Shown piece after piece: positions 1 to 5,890 of a stretch of 5,947 nt of DNA. Made by a program: the position numbers and the translations under genes. Source of the stretch: Cyanobacteria bacterium UBA8803 (GTDB taxonomy: Bacteria; Cyanobacteriota; Cyanobacteriia; Cyanobacteriales; Coleofasciculaceae); assembly GCA_003505715.1 (NCBI GenBank), contig DNXU01000098.1, positions 9,196 through 15,142 on the forward strand. The letters are read 5' to 3'. Position 1 is the stretch's first letter; each line of letters opens with the position of its first letter. The notes beneath the pieces are model-generated. The model was not told the DNA's origin and did no database searches. It was given only the letters and a program-made list of their open reading frames with translations.

Positions 1-136
1 AGCATAGTCGAAGGGGGAATGGGGAGAGTTTTTTTCCGTTTAGCTATTTCAGCAGGTTTTTTATCTGCATTAGCTTCCAAGATTTCAATCCTTTTTGCTA
101 GCCACTGAAAAGCTTATTCTGTAATCATTTGATAAA
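1..136. other. Left-edge spacer downstream of tRNA-Met, no gene seen
   Basis: I find no coding region or convincing terminator here. Positions 1-12 (AGCATAGTCGAA) resemble the AGC-TTGTCGAA core found at 3930-3940 and may be the end of a dispersed intergenic repeat cut off by the window edge. The tRNA on the minus strand runs into this stretch without an obvious hairpin plus T-run, so its 3' processing or termination signal cannot be placed. Confidence 0.5.
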
Positions 137-209
137 TGGCTCAGGCGGGATTTGAACCTGCGACCTTGGGCTTATGAGTCCCCTGCTCTAACCACTGAGC
201 TACTGAGCC
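137..209 (-). tRNA. trnM: tRNA-Met (anticodon CAU), probably the elongator
   Basis: This 73-nt cloverleaf carries no encoded CCA. The acceptor stem GGCTCAG/CTGAGCC has seven perfect pairs with discriminator A, and the D stem GCTC/GAGC is perfect. The anticodon loop CTCATAA places CAT at 174-176. The T arm is GCAGG-TTCAAAT-CCCGC with one A51-C63 mismatch, which as I recall also occurs in E. coli elongator tRNA-Met. The G1-C72 pair argues against an initiator tRNA, which normally has a mismatch there. A lysidine-modified tRNA-Ile2 also has CAU and cannot be fully excluded, but the acceptor and T arms look more like elongator Met. The anticodon stem is odd: only the three middle G-C pairs form, with G27-A43 and A31-G39 mismatched at its ends. 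The gene lies downstream of the peptidase gene on the same strand, about 145 bp away. Confidence 0.95.
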
Positions 210-279
210 TCGTCTCTCGACAGCTTACTTAATTTAACATATCAACTGCGACCATTGCTATACCGTCAGGAAATATTAG

Positions 280-297
280 GGGAGCCAGATGGCTCCC
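280..297 (-). terminator. Candidate terminator hairpin of the M23 peptidase gene
   Basis: A perfect 7-bp stem GGGAGCC/GGCTCCC closes a 4-nt loop, about 57 nt after the peptidase stop codon and before the tRNA. On the minus strand it is followed by CTAATATTT, not a clean T-run. It is therefore a strong hairpin but a weak match to a classical intrinsic terminator. Confidence 0.4.
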
Positions 298-310
298 TGT
301 GAAGTAAACG

Positions 311-346
311 TCCCCCGCCATACTGGCAAAGCAGCTGGCGGTGGGA
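311..346 (-). terminator. Imperfect hairpin just after the M23 peptidase stop
   Basis: The arms TCCC-CCGCCA (311-320) and TGGCGG-t-GGGA (336-346) can form about 10 bp with one bulged base, around a 15-nt loop. The hairpin begins about 8 nt after the stop codon. No T-run follows. It could shield the mRNA 3' end or act together with the hairpin at 280-297. The function is inferred only from position. Confidence 0.3.
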
Positions 347-353
347 CACTAGA

Positions 354-2915
354 CTATGACTTCCTAGGCAGAAAGGCCATGGGATTGACTGCTCCACGCC
401 CACCGGGATGCACTTCAAAGTGCAGGTGGGGGCCTGTACTATAACCAGTACTACCCATTTCCGAAATTTGTTGACCCTGGGCAACCTCTTGCCCGCGACG
501 CACCAAAATCCGGTTATTGTGGGCATAGAGTGTCAGGCTACCATCAGGATGTTGAATTTCCACTAAATTGCCATAGCCGCCAGAATTCCAACCAGCTGTA
601 ACGACAACACCAGGAGCTGCGGCCACAATTGGCGTACCAATAGGAGCAGCAATGTCAATTCCCTTATGCATCCGTCCCCAACGCATACCATAGCCTGAGG
701 TCAAGACACCCTTGCTAGGCCAAATATACCCATTAAACCGAGCAGGGCTATCTGGCAGGTACATATCTGGGGCTGACAGGGGAGGCAGTTCGGGAGAAAC
801 CCTTTGGCCTACTGGCGTCTGTAGCATTGGGTTGTAGCTTTCTGCTGGGGCTGGAGCTACTGCCATCAGTTGCCGTTGGGATGTTTGGGAGGTAGAAGCT
901 GGTGGTGGCACTTCGATGGGAATCGAAGCCTGTTGAGTTTCCTGCTCGTAACGCTTCGGATTAAACTCCGGATTGGTTCGAGACGGTGTAGCTCGGTTTT
1001 CTACGCTAGAGACAACTGGCACAGCAGGCACTGCAATATTAGCAGTTGCACTGGTTTCACCAGTTGTTCTCTGACGACGATATTCTTCACGCATCCTCAG
1101 GATGTCAGCCCTCAAGCGCTCCACATAGGGATCGGTTTCAGAGTTTACAGACTGATTGCGCTTAGCCTCAACCACGACTCTGGAATTGGCTTGGGCATCA
1201 ACACCAACAGTAGATTGCGCCACAACTCTAGGTGTAACAGATCGAGGTTGAGACTGCAAAACTGTAGGCACAACAGGCGTAGCGGGGTTGGGCACCGTTG
1301 GCACTACTAGAGTGGGTGCGCCAAACACTCTCTGTTCCTGGGCAGAAGCCACGTTATCAGATTTAGTGGTAATGCCAGGGAGTAAAGCGACCGTCTCTAC
1401 GCCCGTTTCAGTAGACTGAGAACCGGGAATTCTCAGCTGTTGGTTGACGCGAATCAGGTTAGGATTATTCAGCCCGTTGGCTTGAATCAGTTCTGAGCGA
1501 GACAAGCCATAACGGCGAGCGATCGCATCAAGTGTATCTCCGGGTTTAACCCGATAGGTATTGTTTGATGGGGTTACTGCCAAGGGTTCAATAACCACTG
1601 GTTGTGGTACTGGGGGTTTAGCAGCAGTTTCCGGAGTTTTAACTGGTTCAGTTCCTGGATTCGGGAGGATTAACGGTGGAAGTTCTTCAGACGATGAGGA
1701 CGCACTTCCTGGGGAAGGTACGGGAATAACTACCGAGGAGGGCGGCCTACTTTCAGATTGCGCACCCACTGCCAGTGAAGCTGCTGTATCCGGAGTGGGC
1801 ACCGGAATCACTACTGGTAACTGGGTTTGGTTGTTAACTTGTGCTTCCCCCTGGGGTGAGGCTGCCGTTTCCGGAGTGGGAACGGGAATCACCACTGGCA
1901 ACTGGGGTTGGCTAGCGGTTTCCGATTTCACGGTTGGGGAAGCCGCTATTTGTGGAGAAGGCACGGGAATTACTACTGGACTAGTAGGAACCCTTACCGA
2001 TGGCTCTGATGCACTTCCTTTAGATTCATTAGGTTCGAGAACTGCCGGCGGCAAATTAACCTTAGGGGTCGCCTCAGCCGTCACTCTTGGCAACCTTGGT
2101 GCCGTTTCCAGTTCAGATAGATTGGTAGACTCCTCAGACCTCCACTCCGCCAGACTGTCATTTAAACGGTTCCGCCGCTCTTTTAAACCGTCGAGAGCAG
2201 CATCCTGTCTCGCTTTTAAAAGATCATCGACCTTACCAGGAACCGTTACTGATTCACCTACTGACAGCTGACCTGATTCCGACACCGCAGCAGGGATCTG
2301 CAACTGGGTCGGGTTCACACCATAAGATTTCGATACCGTCTCAACCGTTTCGCCTGCCTTGACTTGGTGAACGATGCCGTTCACTGAAGGAATTTTTAGG
2401 TTTTGTCCAGCGGGCAAAACATGGTTTGATTCAAGCTTGTTGGAAGCTGCAATCGCTTCCGGCTGTACTTTATAAGTTTGGGATATGTCCCAAAGTGATT
2501 GTCCTTCCTGTACCTTGTGTTCTACTACAGGAGGCCGGCTAGATTTTGATTCCAATGCCGGTTCTGCTTTGGTGTGCATCGACGATTTCGAGACGGTGGC
2601 AACTTCCGACTCTTCTGCTTCTGGAGTCGAAACACTCGTCTCTGGTGTATCGGGAAGATTTGTCACCGTTGGCTCGGCAGCCATCGGCTCTACTGCCATG
2701 GCTTCATCCCCTTGTTGGGGCAGCAATAATCCAGAAGCCCCCATGGAGATTGCTAATCCAATCATGGCTGCAGAAGTACGAGCCCGACGGTTTACTTCGG
2801 TCGGAATTGCTGCGCCGACCGGATGTTTCCCTACAGAGAGCTTCGATAATCCATCAAAGGAGTCTGCTGCACAGGTCGGAACATGTTTGACCTTCCGCGT
2901 AAATGTTCGTTTCAA
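354..2915 (-). CDS. Secreted or membrane-anchored LysM / M23 peptidoglycan endopeptidase
   Basis: This 853-residue protein should bind and cut peptidoglycan cross-links in the periplasm. A basic N-terminus is followed by a hydrophobic stretch at about 50-65, a signal or anchor segment. LysM domains lie at about 131-176, 181-226 and 453-497. A charged, probably helical stretch (about 229-270) and long Pro/Ser/Thr-rich linkers separate them. The linker at 314-421 holds a 27-residue repeat. The M23 domain (about 727-850) keeps the whole active site: H750 and D754 of HxxxD, H799 in LYAHN, and H830/H832 in HLH; by analogy with LytM, H750, D754 and H832 bind zinc. An intact site argues against a non-catalytic EnvC/NlpD-type activator. 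The start is TTG, chosen because a perfect AGGAGGT sits 5 nt upstream and the N-terminus fits the cyanobacterial family; no in-frame ATG occurs before residue 51, inside the hydrophobic segment. A CRP-like palindrome lies about 88 bp upstream. Confidence 0.95.
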   Translation of the reverse strand: MKRTFTRKVKHVPTCAADSFDGLSKLSVGKHPVGAAIPTEVNRRARTSAAMIGLAISMGASGLLLPQQGDEAMAVEPMAAEPTVTNLPDTPETSVSTPEAEESEVATVSKSSMHTKAEPALESKSSRPPVVEHKVQEGQSLWDISQTYKVQPEAIAASNKLESNHVLPAGQNLKIPSVNGIVHQVKAGETVETVSKSYGVNPTQLQIPAAVSESGQLSVGESVTVPGKVDDLLKARQDAALDGLKERRNRLNDSLAEWRSEESTNLSELETAPRLPRVTAEATPKVNLPPAVLEPNESKGSASEPSVRVPTSPVVIPVPSPQIAASPTVKSETASQPQLPVVIPVPTPETAASPQGEAQVNNQTQLPVVIPVPTPDTAASLAVGAQSESRPPSSVVIPVPSPGSASSSSEELPPLILPNPGTEPVKTPETAAKPPVPQPVVIEPLAVTPSNNTYRVKPGDTLDAIARRYGLSRSELIQANGLNNPNLIRVNQQLRIPGSQSTETGVETVALLPGITTKSDNVASAQEQRVFGAPTLVVPTVPNPATPVVPTVLQSQPRSVTPRVVAQSTVGVDAQANSRVVVEAKRNQSVNSETDPYVERLRADILRMREEYRRQRTTGETSATANIAVPAVPVVSSVENRATPSRTNPEFNPKRYEQETQQASIPIEVPPPASTSQTSQRQLMAVAPAPAESYNPMLQTPVGQRVSPELPPLSAPDMYLPDSPARFNGYIWPSKGVLTSGYGMRWGRMHKGIDIAAPIGTPIVAAAPGVVVTAGWNSGGYGNLVEIQHPDGSLTLYAHNNRILVRRGQEVAQGQQISEMGSTGYSTGPHLHFEVHPGGRGAVNPMAFLPRKS
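1653..1976 (-). repeat. Four tandem 81-bp units encoding a Pro-rich 27-residue repeat
   Basis: The motif VVIPVP[ST]P begins at residues 314, 341, 368 and 395 of the M23 peptidase, exactly 27 residues apart. In DNA the matching ACSGGAATNAC core starts at 1720, 1801, 1882 and 1963, exactly 81 bp apart. Units 1-3 also share an AAS that follows the motif, and units 1 and 2 both end in QLP. Unit 4 decays after its first 8-10 residues. A degenerate fifth trace (TPETAA at 427-432) lies one residue out of register. Because 81 is a multiple of three, changes in copy number would keep the reading frame and only alter linker length. Confidence 0.85.
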
Positions 2916-2920
2916 AAACG

Positions 2921-2928
2921 ACCTCCTA
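2921..2928 (-). promoter_or_regulatory. Consensus Shine-Dalgarno site deciding a TTG start
   Basis: On the minus strand AGGAGGT (2921-2927, preceded by TTA) ends 5 nt before the TTG codon at 2913-2915. It matches the anti-Shine-Dalgarno sequence almost fully, at normal spacing. It supports TTG as the start of the M23 peptidase in the absence of a nearby ATG. Confidence 0.8.
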
Positions 2929-2995
2929 ATGTGTGACGAGCACTTAACAGTTCCTGAATGATTTTTTACCAGTCAATCGGACAATTTGCCTAAAA

Positions 2996-3011
2996 TGTGA
3001 TCTAGATCACG
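2996..3011. promoter_or_regulatory. CRP-type (SyCRP1-like) cAMP receptor protein binding site
   Basis: GTGATCTAGATCAC (2997-3010) is a perfect 14-bp palindrome. With the flanking bases it reads TGTGA-TCTAGA-TCACG, against the CRP consensus TGTGA-N6-TCACA: 9 of 10 conserved positions match, and the spacer has the ideal sequence. Three A's before the left half extend the match. Cyanobacterial SyCRP1 is known to use the same consensus. The centre lies about 88 bp upstream of the peptidase TTG codon and no plus-strand gene is nearby, so the peptidase is the likely target. A possible extended -10 (TGG-TAAAAA, 2971-2963) would put transcription start near 2956, about 47 bp from the centre, not exactly a textbook activator position. 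Activation versus repression is not decided. Confidence 0.65.
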
Positions 3012-3869
3012 GACAGGGAGCAAAAGCATGATTAGGCAAGAGTAACCTGCTTTTTTAATTTAGACAAGCTGACATGACCGGGTAAATTTCTTTTCCTTGA
3101 CAGCCACCGCTGGAGTCACCCTTCATTACGCAGTAACTATGTACCTCAGGGAGGGAAGATGCTGACAATAGACACGGCTTATATTCGTGCGGCAGCATAC
3201 CAAGGCTTGTGCATAGAACATACAGACCGGGCAGGCTTTCCTCCGGAATACAACTAGAGATTAAAACAAAACTCAAGCCTGTTTGCTGAGAATGGGGTCT
3301 CCAGAACATCGTGCATTCGCTCTTGTCTAGGAACGGATTCATTACAGACGGAACTTTAAGCAACTCTTGGGTAAGAAAACAACCGTAGAATCTTAGCAGT
3401 TTAGGCCCTAGTATCGCTAGTTGCTCAGCATCCGATCCGAGGCAAAAAATCCTGCTTTTCCTTGCCATCAGGTGCTTTTAGCCACTTGAGATCTACTAAT
3501 TGGGGATCAAAAAAAACTATCAGTCTACTCTCCCTAGTTCCTTCAGGCTTTATAGAAATTTCTTATAACTGGAACACAATTTTCGTATTGCAGATAGCTG
3601 AATTGTCCCTACGTAATTCTGCGTATAGAGATAAATCAACCCGATTAAGGCAGTAAACTATCCCTATGTCTCTAATCTTCATTAGTTCGCATTAAATCTT
3701 AGAGAGATTAAATACATTTATATACATATATAAATAAAGTGTTAAGACTCGATACGGACAAATCAGCTCAGCTTGAGTTTGCTTAACCAGTAACTTCCGA
3801 AAATCCTACTCTGGTTGGTCTAAATAATACTTAAAAGCGATGATTAAAGACTAACTTGAATATAAGGTA
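3012..3869. other. Long intergenic region without a recognisable gene
   Basis: About 860 bp between the CRP-like site and the palindrome behind trmL hold no gene I recognise. The longest reading frame is 137 codons on the minus strand (3055-3468). It has no ribosome-binding site, about 6.6% cysteine, no visible codon-position bias and no familiar motif, so I do not call it. A 64-codon plus-strand frame (3462-3656) is equally unsupported. The right part (about 3480-3870) is clearly more AT-rich, with an A/T block at 3711-3737. I checked by eye for key motifs of RNase P RNA, tmRNA, SRP RNA and group II intron domain V and found none. A weak hairpin pairs AAAAGCA (3022-3028) with TGCTTTT (3048-3054). 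Confidence 0.6.
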
Positions 3870-3911
3870 GACTTCGGCGTGATCTCACCGTCGAAGCCTC
3901 ACGCCGAAGTC
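3870..3911. repeat. Perfect 13-bp inverted repeat downstream of trmL
   Basis: GACTTCGGCGTGA (3870-3882) and TCACGCCGAAGTC (3899-3911) are exact reverse complements around a 16-nt loop. The loop contains TCACCGTCGAAGCC, itself a diverged copy of the right arm, so the element holds three related 13-14-bp units, one inverted. On the minus strand it starts about 31 nt after the trmL stop and could act as a terminator or mRNA 3' stabiliser, but no T-run follows. Its composition, together with the adjacent TTGAGCTTGTCGAA, looks like a short dispersed intergenic repeat. Confidence 0.6.
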
Positions 3912-3926
3912 CGAACTGCACGGTAG

Positions 3927-3942
3927 TTGAGCTTGTCGAAAC
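3927..3942. repeat. Short TTGAGCTTGTCGAA-type intergenic repeat abutting trmL
   Basis: TTGAGCTTGTCGAAAC ends directly at the trmL stop codon. From memory, the GAGC-TTGTCGAA word (or its complement TTCGACAAGCTC) recurs between genes in many bacterial genomes, including cyanobacteria. A related word, AGCATAGTCGAA, occurs at 1-12. Membership in such a family is inferred from the motif only; one window cannot show copy number. Confidence 0.4.
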
Positions 3943-4404
3943 TTATCCCAAATAGCCTAACTGACGACGCGCCTCAAATAAACCGACCGCAGCACTAACG
4001 GAAAGGTTCAAACTGCGAACCCCTGGTTGAGTCATTGGGATAAAGACCGTAGATCCACAGGCATCTAATACATGAGGAGGCAGACCAGTCGTTTCACTAC
4101 CAAACAACAACCAGTCATCAGGATTAAACTGGAATTTAACATAACTGTATTTTCCTGAAGTACTAAAGCCAATCCACCGCCCGCCTAGAGGTTTGTATGT
4201 CGAAACAAAGGCATCCAGCGATTCATGGTAATGCAGATTGACGTAAGGCCAATAATCCAGTCCTGCTCGTTTTAGGTAGCGATCGCTAATTTCAAAGCCT
4301 AATGGCCCAACTAAATGTAGCTCTGTGCCCGTAGCAGCACAGGTGCGAGCAATATTACCCGTATTTTGGGGAATTTGGGGGTGAACTAGGACTACTCTTA
4401 CCAT
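3943..4404 (-). CDS. trmL: tRNA (cytidine/uridine-34-2'-O)-methyltransferase TrmL
   Basis: TrmL uses S-adenosylmethionine to methylate the 2'-hydroxyl of wobble nucleotide 34 in two tRNA-Leu isoacceptors (anticodons CAA and modified UAA), which tunes codon reading. The 153 residues match the usual size (E. coli about 157). All three SPOUT-family motifs are visible: NTGNIARTCAATG at 14-26, LLFGSETTGLP at 99-109, and IPMTQPGVRSLNLS at 122-135, the last forming the knotted cofactor site. The ending ARRQLGYLG resembles the E. coli C-terminus as I recall it. The ATG start aligns the family's opening β-strand (VRVVLVHPQIPQNTGN); only a weak GGGCAG-like sequence precedes it. The gene is isolated, 307 bp from gshA, and its stop codon directly touches a repeat element. 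It is a cytoplasmic enzyme with no sign of truncation. Confidence 0.95.
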   Translation of the reverse strand: MVRVVLVHPQIPQNTGNIARTCAATGTELHLVGPLGFEISDRYLKRAGLDYWPYVNLHYHESLDAFVSTYKPLGGRWIGFSTSGKYSYVKFQFNPDDWLLFGSETTGLPPHVLDACGSTVFIPMTQPGVRSLNLSVSAAVGLFEARRQLGYLG

Positions 4405-4711
4405 GATCTGCCCATTATCCCAGACATCCTTGGGGGAGCTGAGGAATTGTTGGCTTCATGCTCCAGAACGTTTCATTGCGCAGTTTAGTCTAAAAAGGCA
4501 ATATTTTTCATTCTAAAGCTTACCCTAGAGCCGTCTTAATCTCCCTATAAAAAAACTTAATATATATTTTTTTAATATTAGGGGGGCAGGATAAATTGAT
4601 TAGATATTGTGATTTTTCTAGCCGACAACTACCTACTGAAACTTAAAGGTTCTTTGTTAAGAAATATTAATCAGATGGTAGTTAAGCATTATTTATTTTT
4701 AAGAATAGTCC
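4405..4711. other. AT-rich spacer between gshA and trmL
   Basis: No coding region is supported. Just after the gshA stop, TTTAAG (4698-4703) and CTTAAA (4711-4716) form a 6-bp inverted repeat that overlaps the stop codon. An A/T hairpin followed by seven T's on the minus strand lies at 4549-4581. The trmL promoter should be between there and 4405, but I see no convincing -35/-10 pair. Confidence 0.6.
4549..4581 (-). terminator. Possible A/T-rich terminator between gshA and trmL
   Basis: On the minus strand CTAATAT pairs with ATAT-TAAG (one bulge) around an A-rich loop and is followed at once by seven T's (4549-4555). Geometry and T-run fit an intrinsic terminator, but the stem is almost all A-T and so weak. 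It lies about 130 nt beyond the gshA stop. Confidence 0.25.
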
Positions 4712-5890
4712 TTAAACAACCACTGGCTGGCAGAGTTTGTCTTCTAGTTCCTTTTCTTGCTCCGCCATCGCTTGAATTCCTTGGAAGATGACTTGGTAGC
4801 TTTCCAGGCCAACTGAGTGTAACTGTAACCACTGCTGGGCAGTGTTACCTTGACGCAGAATTTTCTTGAGGGGAGAGAGAAAGCAGCTAAAACCTCGCTG
4901 CTTAGCAATCGGCCAAACCTCTTGATAAATTTCCTCAATCCAATCTCTGGCTAAAATCGTTCTGCCATCTTGCCAATGCTTGAGCTGGGCATCCAAACTG
5001 GATTTAGCAGCAGCGGCTTCATTGGCATCAGTTAGTGCCACCAAATCTTCAGCACGTCTGGATGCTGGTAAAGTACTACGCTCGAGGGGATCGAGACTGG
5101 GTTCGTCAAATAGCTGAATTAGACGTGCTTCGAGTAATGCCGTAACCGATAACAGGGCGATGGGATCGGCAATTAAATCACAGATTCTCAGTTCTAGGCG
5201 GTTGAGATCGTAAGGGCGTCGGTTACCATTCGGTCGAACTGAAGACCAAAGATGACGGACATTGCGCATTGTCCCAGCTGCTAGTTGCTCTTCAGTCCAG
5301 TTAATGAAGTGAGCGTGGCTTTCAAATAAGGGAACTTCTGCGGGTGTCTTGGGAAAGATTGCCCAGCGAGTAGAGTGATAGCCCGTTGGATGTCCGTCCA
5401 GGAAAGGGGAAGAAGCACTCAGAGCAAGCAAGAGGGGGGCTTCTACCCGAATCAAACGGCAAGCTCGCATGAGCATTTCTGGGTCAGAAATACCAATATT
5501 AATGTGGACGCTAGCCGTGACTACTTTGGTGCCGTAGGTTTGCTCAATGTAGTCGTGGTAAGGGTTATTGGGATCGGAACGATAAAAGCGATCGCTTCTA
5601 CCCAAAGACAAGGTGCTACCTGGAATCAGGGTGTAATTTCCCAAACGTTGTAAATACGTCCGCAGTTGCTGCCGAGGACGCACTAAGGCACAGAGCAAAC
5701 GGTCATAGCAGCATAACGGTGCAGTGGTATATTCCACGTTGCGGCTATCCGGCTCTCGCACGAATCCATCTAGGGACGCCACAATCCGATCGGAGAGACC
5801 GACAATTTCCCCTGCGGGCGTGCCGGTGTACATTTCAATTTCAAAGCCTTTCGATAGCAGCACGGTTTTTGTTGAACCTGGGTAGAGCAC
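4712..5890 (-). CDS. gshA: Glutamate-cysteine ligase, cyanobacterial type
   Basis: This enzyme joins L-glutamate and L-cysteine using ATP to give γ-glutamylcysteine, the first and usually limiting step of glutathione synthesis in the cytoplasm. The frame gives 392 residues, near the cyanobacterial family's roughly 380. It belongs to the GCS2 superfamily. Visible landmarks are KGFEIEMYTG (14-23), DSRNVEYTTAP (48-58), SDPNNPYHDYIEQTYG (105-120), TASVHINIGI (125-134), LWSSVRPNG (214-222) and NRLELRICD (230-238). The glutamates and histidine in these blocks are likely metal, ATP or substrate contacts. The start is uncertain: GTG at 5890 is the farthest upstream option shown, while GTG at 5863 (residue 10) would give a start like other cyanobacterial proteins I recall. 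Neither has a clear Shine-Dalgarno site. ATG at residue 20 would remove the FEIE block and is unlikely. No partner gene such as gshB is adjacent. Confidence 0.95.
   Translation of the reverse strand: MLYPGSTKTVLLSKGFEIEMYTGTPAGEIVGLSDRIVASLDGFVREPDSRNVEYTTAPLCCYDRLLCALVRPRQQLRTYLQRLGNYTLIPGSTLSLGRSDRFYRSDPNNPYHDYIEQTYGTKVVTASVHINIGISDPEMLMRACRLIRVEAPLLLALSASSPFLDGHPTGYHSTRWAIFPKTPAEVPLFESHAHFINWTEEQLAAGTMRNVRHLWSSVRPNGNRRPYDLNRLELRICDLIADPIALLSVTALLEARLIQLFDEPSLDPLERSTLPASRRAEDLVALTDANEAAAAKSSLDAQLKHWQDGRTILARDWIEEIYQEVWPIAKQRGFSCFLSPLKKILRQGNTAQQWLQLHSVGLESYQVIFQGIQAMAEQEKELEDKLCQPVVV

Noticed and set aside
870..1310. 146-codon plus-strand frame
   Set aside because: It lies wholly inside the M23 peptidase on the opposite strand, has Arg/His/Ser/Cys-rich low-complexity content, and shows no ribosome-binding site or family resemblance.
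1561..2271. 236-codon plus-strand frame rich in GTGITTG repeats
   Set aside because: It is the antisense shadow of the Pro-rich 81-bp repeat region in the M23 peptidase; the complement of a Pro/Val-rich stretch is Gly/Thr-rich and has few stops.
2485..2961. Two overlapping plus-strand frames opposite the 5' part of the peptidase
   Set aside because: They are opposite-strand shadows of a well-supported coding region with an intact start and Shine-Dalgarno.
3022..3056. AAAAGCA/TGCTTTT hairpin followed by T's as a terminator
   Set aside because: The stem is A/T-rich with a loop of about 20 nt, and no credible plus-strand gene ends there. On the minus strand the T-run is broken by GC.
3055..3468. 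137-codon minus-strand frame as a hypothetical protein gene
   Set aside because: It has no ribosome-binding site, unusually high cysteine, no codon-position bias that I can see, and no recognised motif. The GDSSGG stretch near its C-terminus recalls the GDSGG of trypsin-like proteases, but no His or Asp motif or domain size supports that. Conservation at the protein level would change this.
3462..3656. 64-codon plus-strand frame in the spacer
   Set aside because: It is short, shows no start signal or motif, and sits in AT-rich sequence where such frames occur by chance.
3711..3737. A/T block with TATATA repeats as a replication or recombination site
   Set aside because: It is simple A/T-rich sequence without flanking boxes, direct repeats or a neighbouring integrase or replication gene.
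4434..4464. GGAGC/GCTCC inverted repeat upstream of trmL as an attenuator
   Set aside because: Only 5 bp pair around a loop of more than 20 nt, with no alternative pairing or leader peptide visible.
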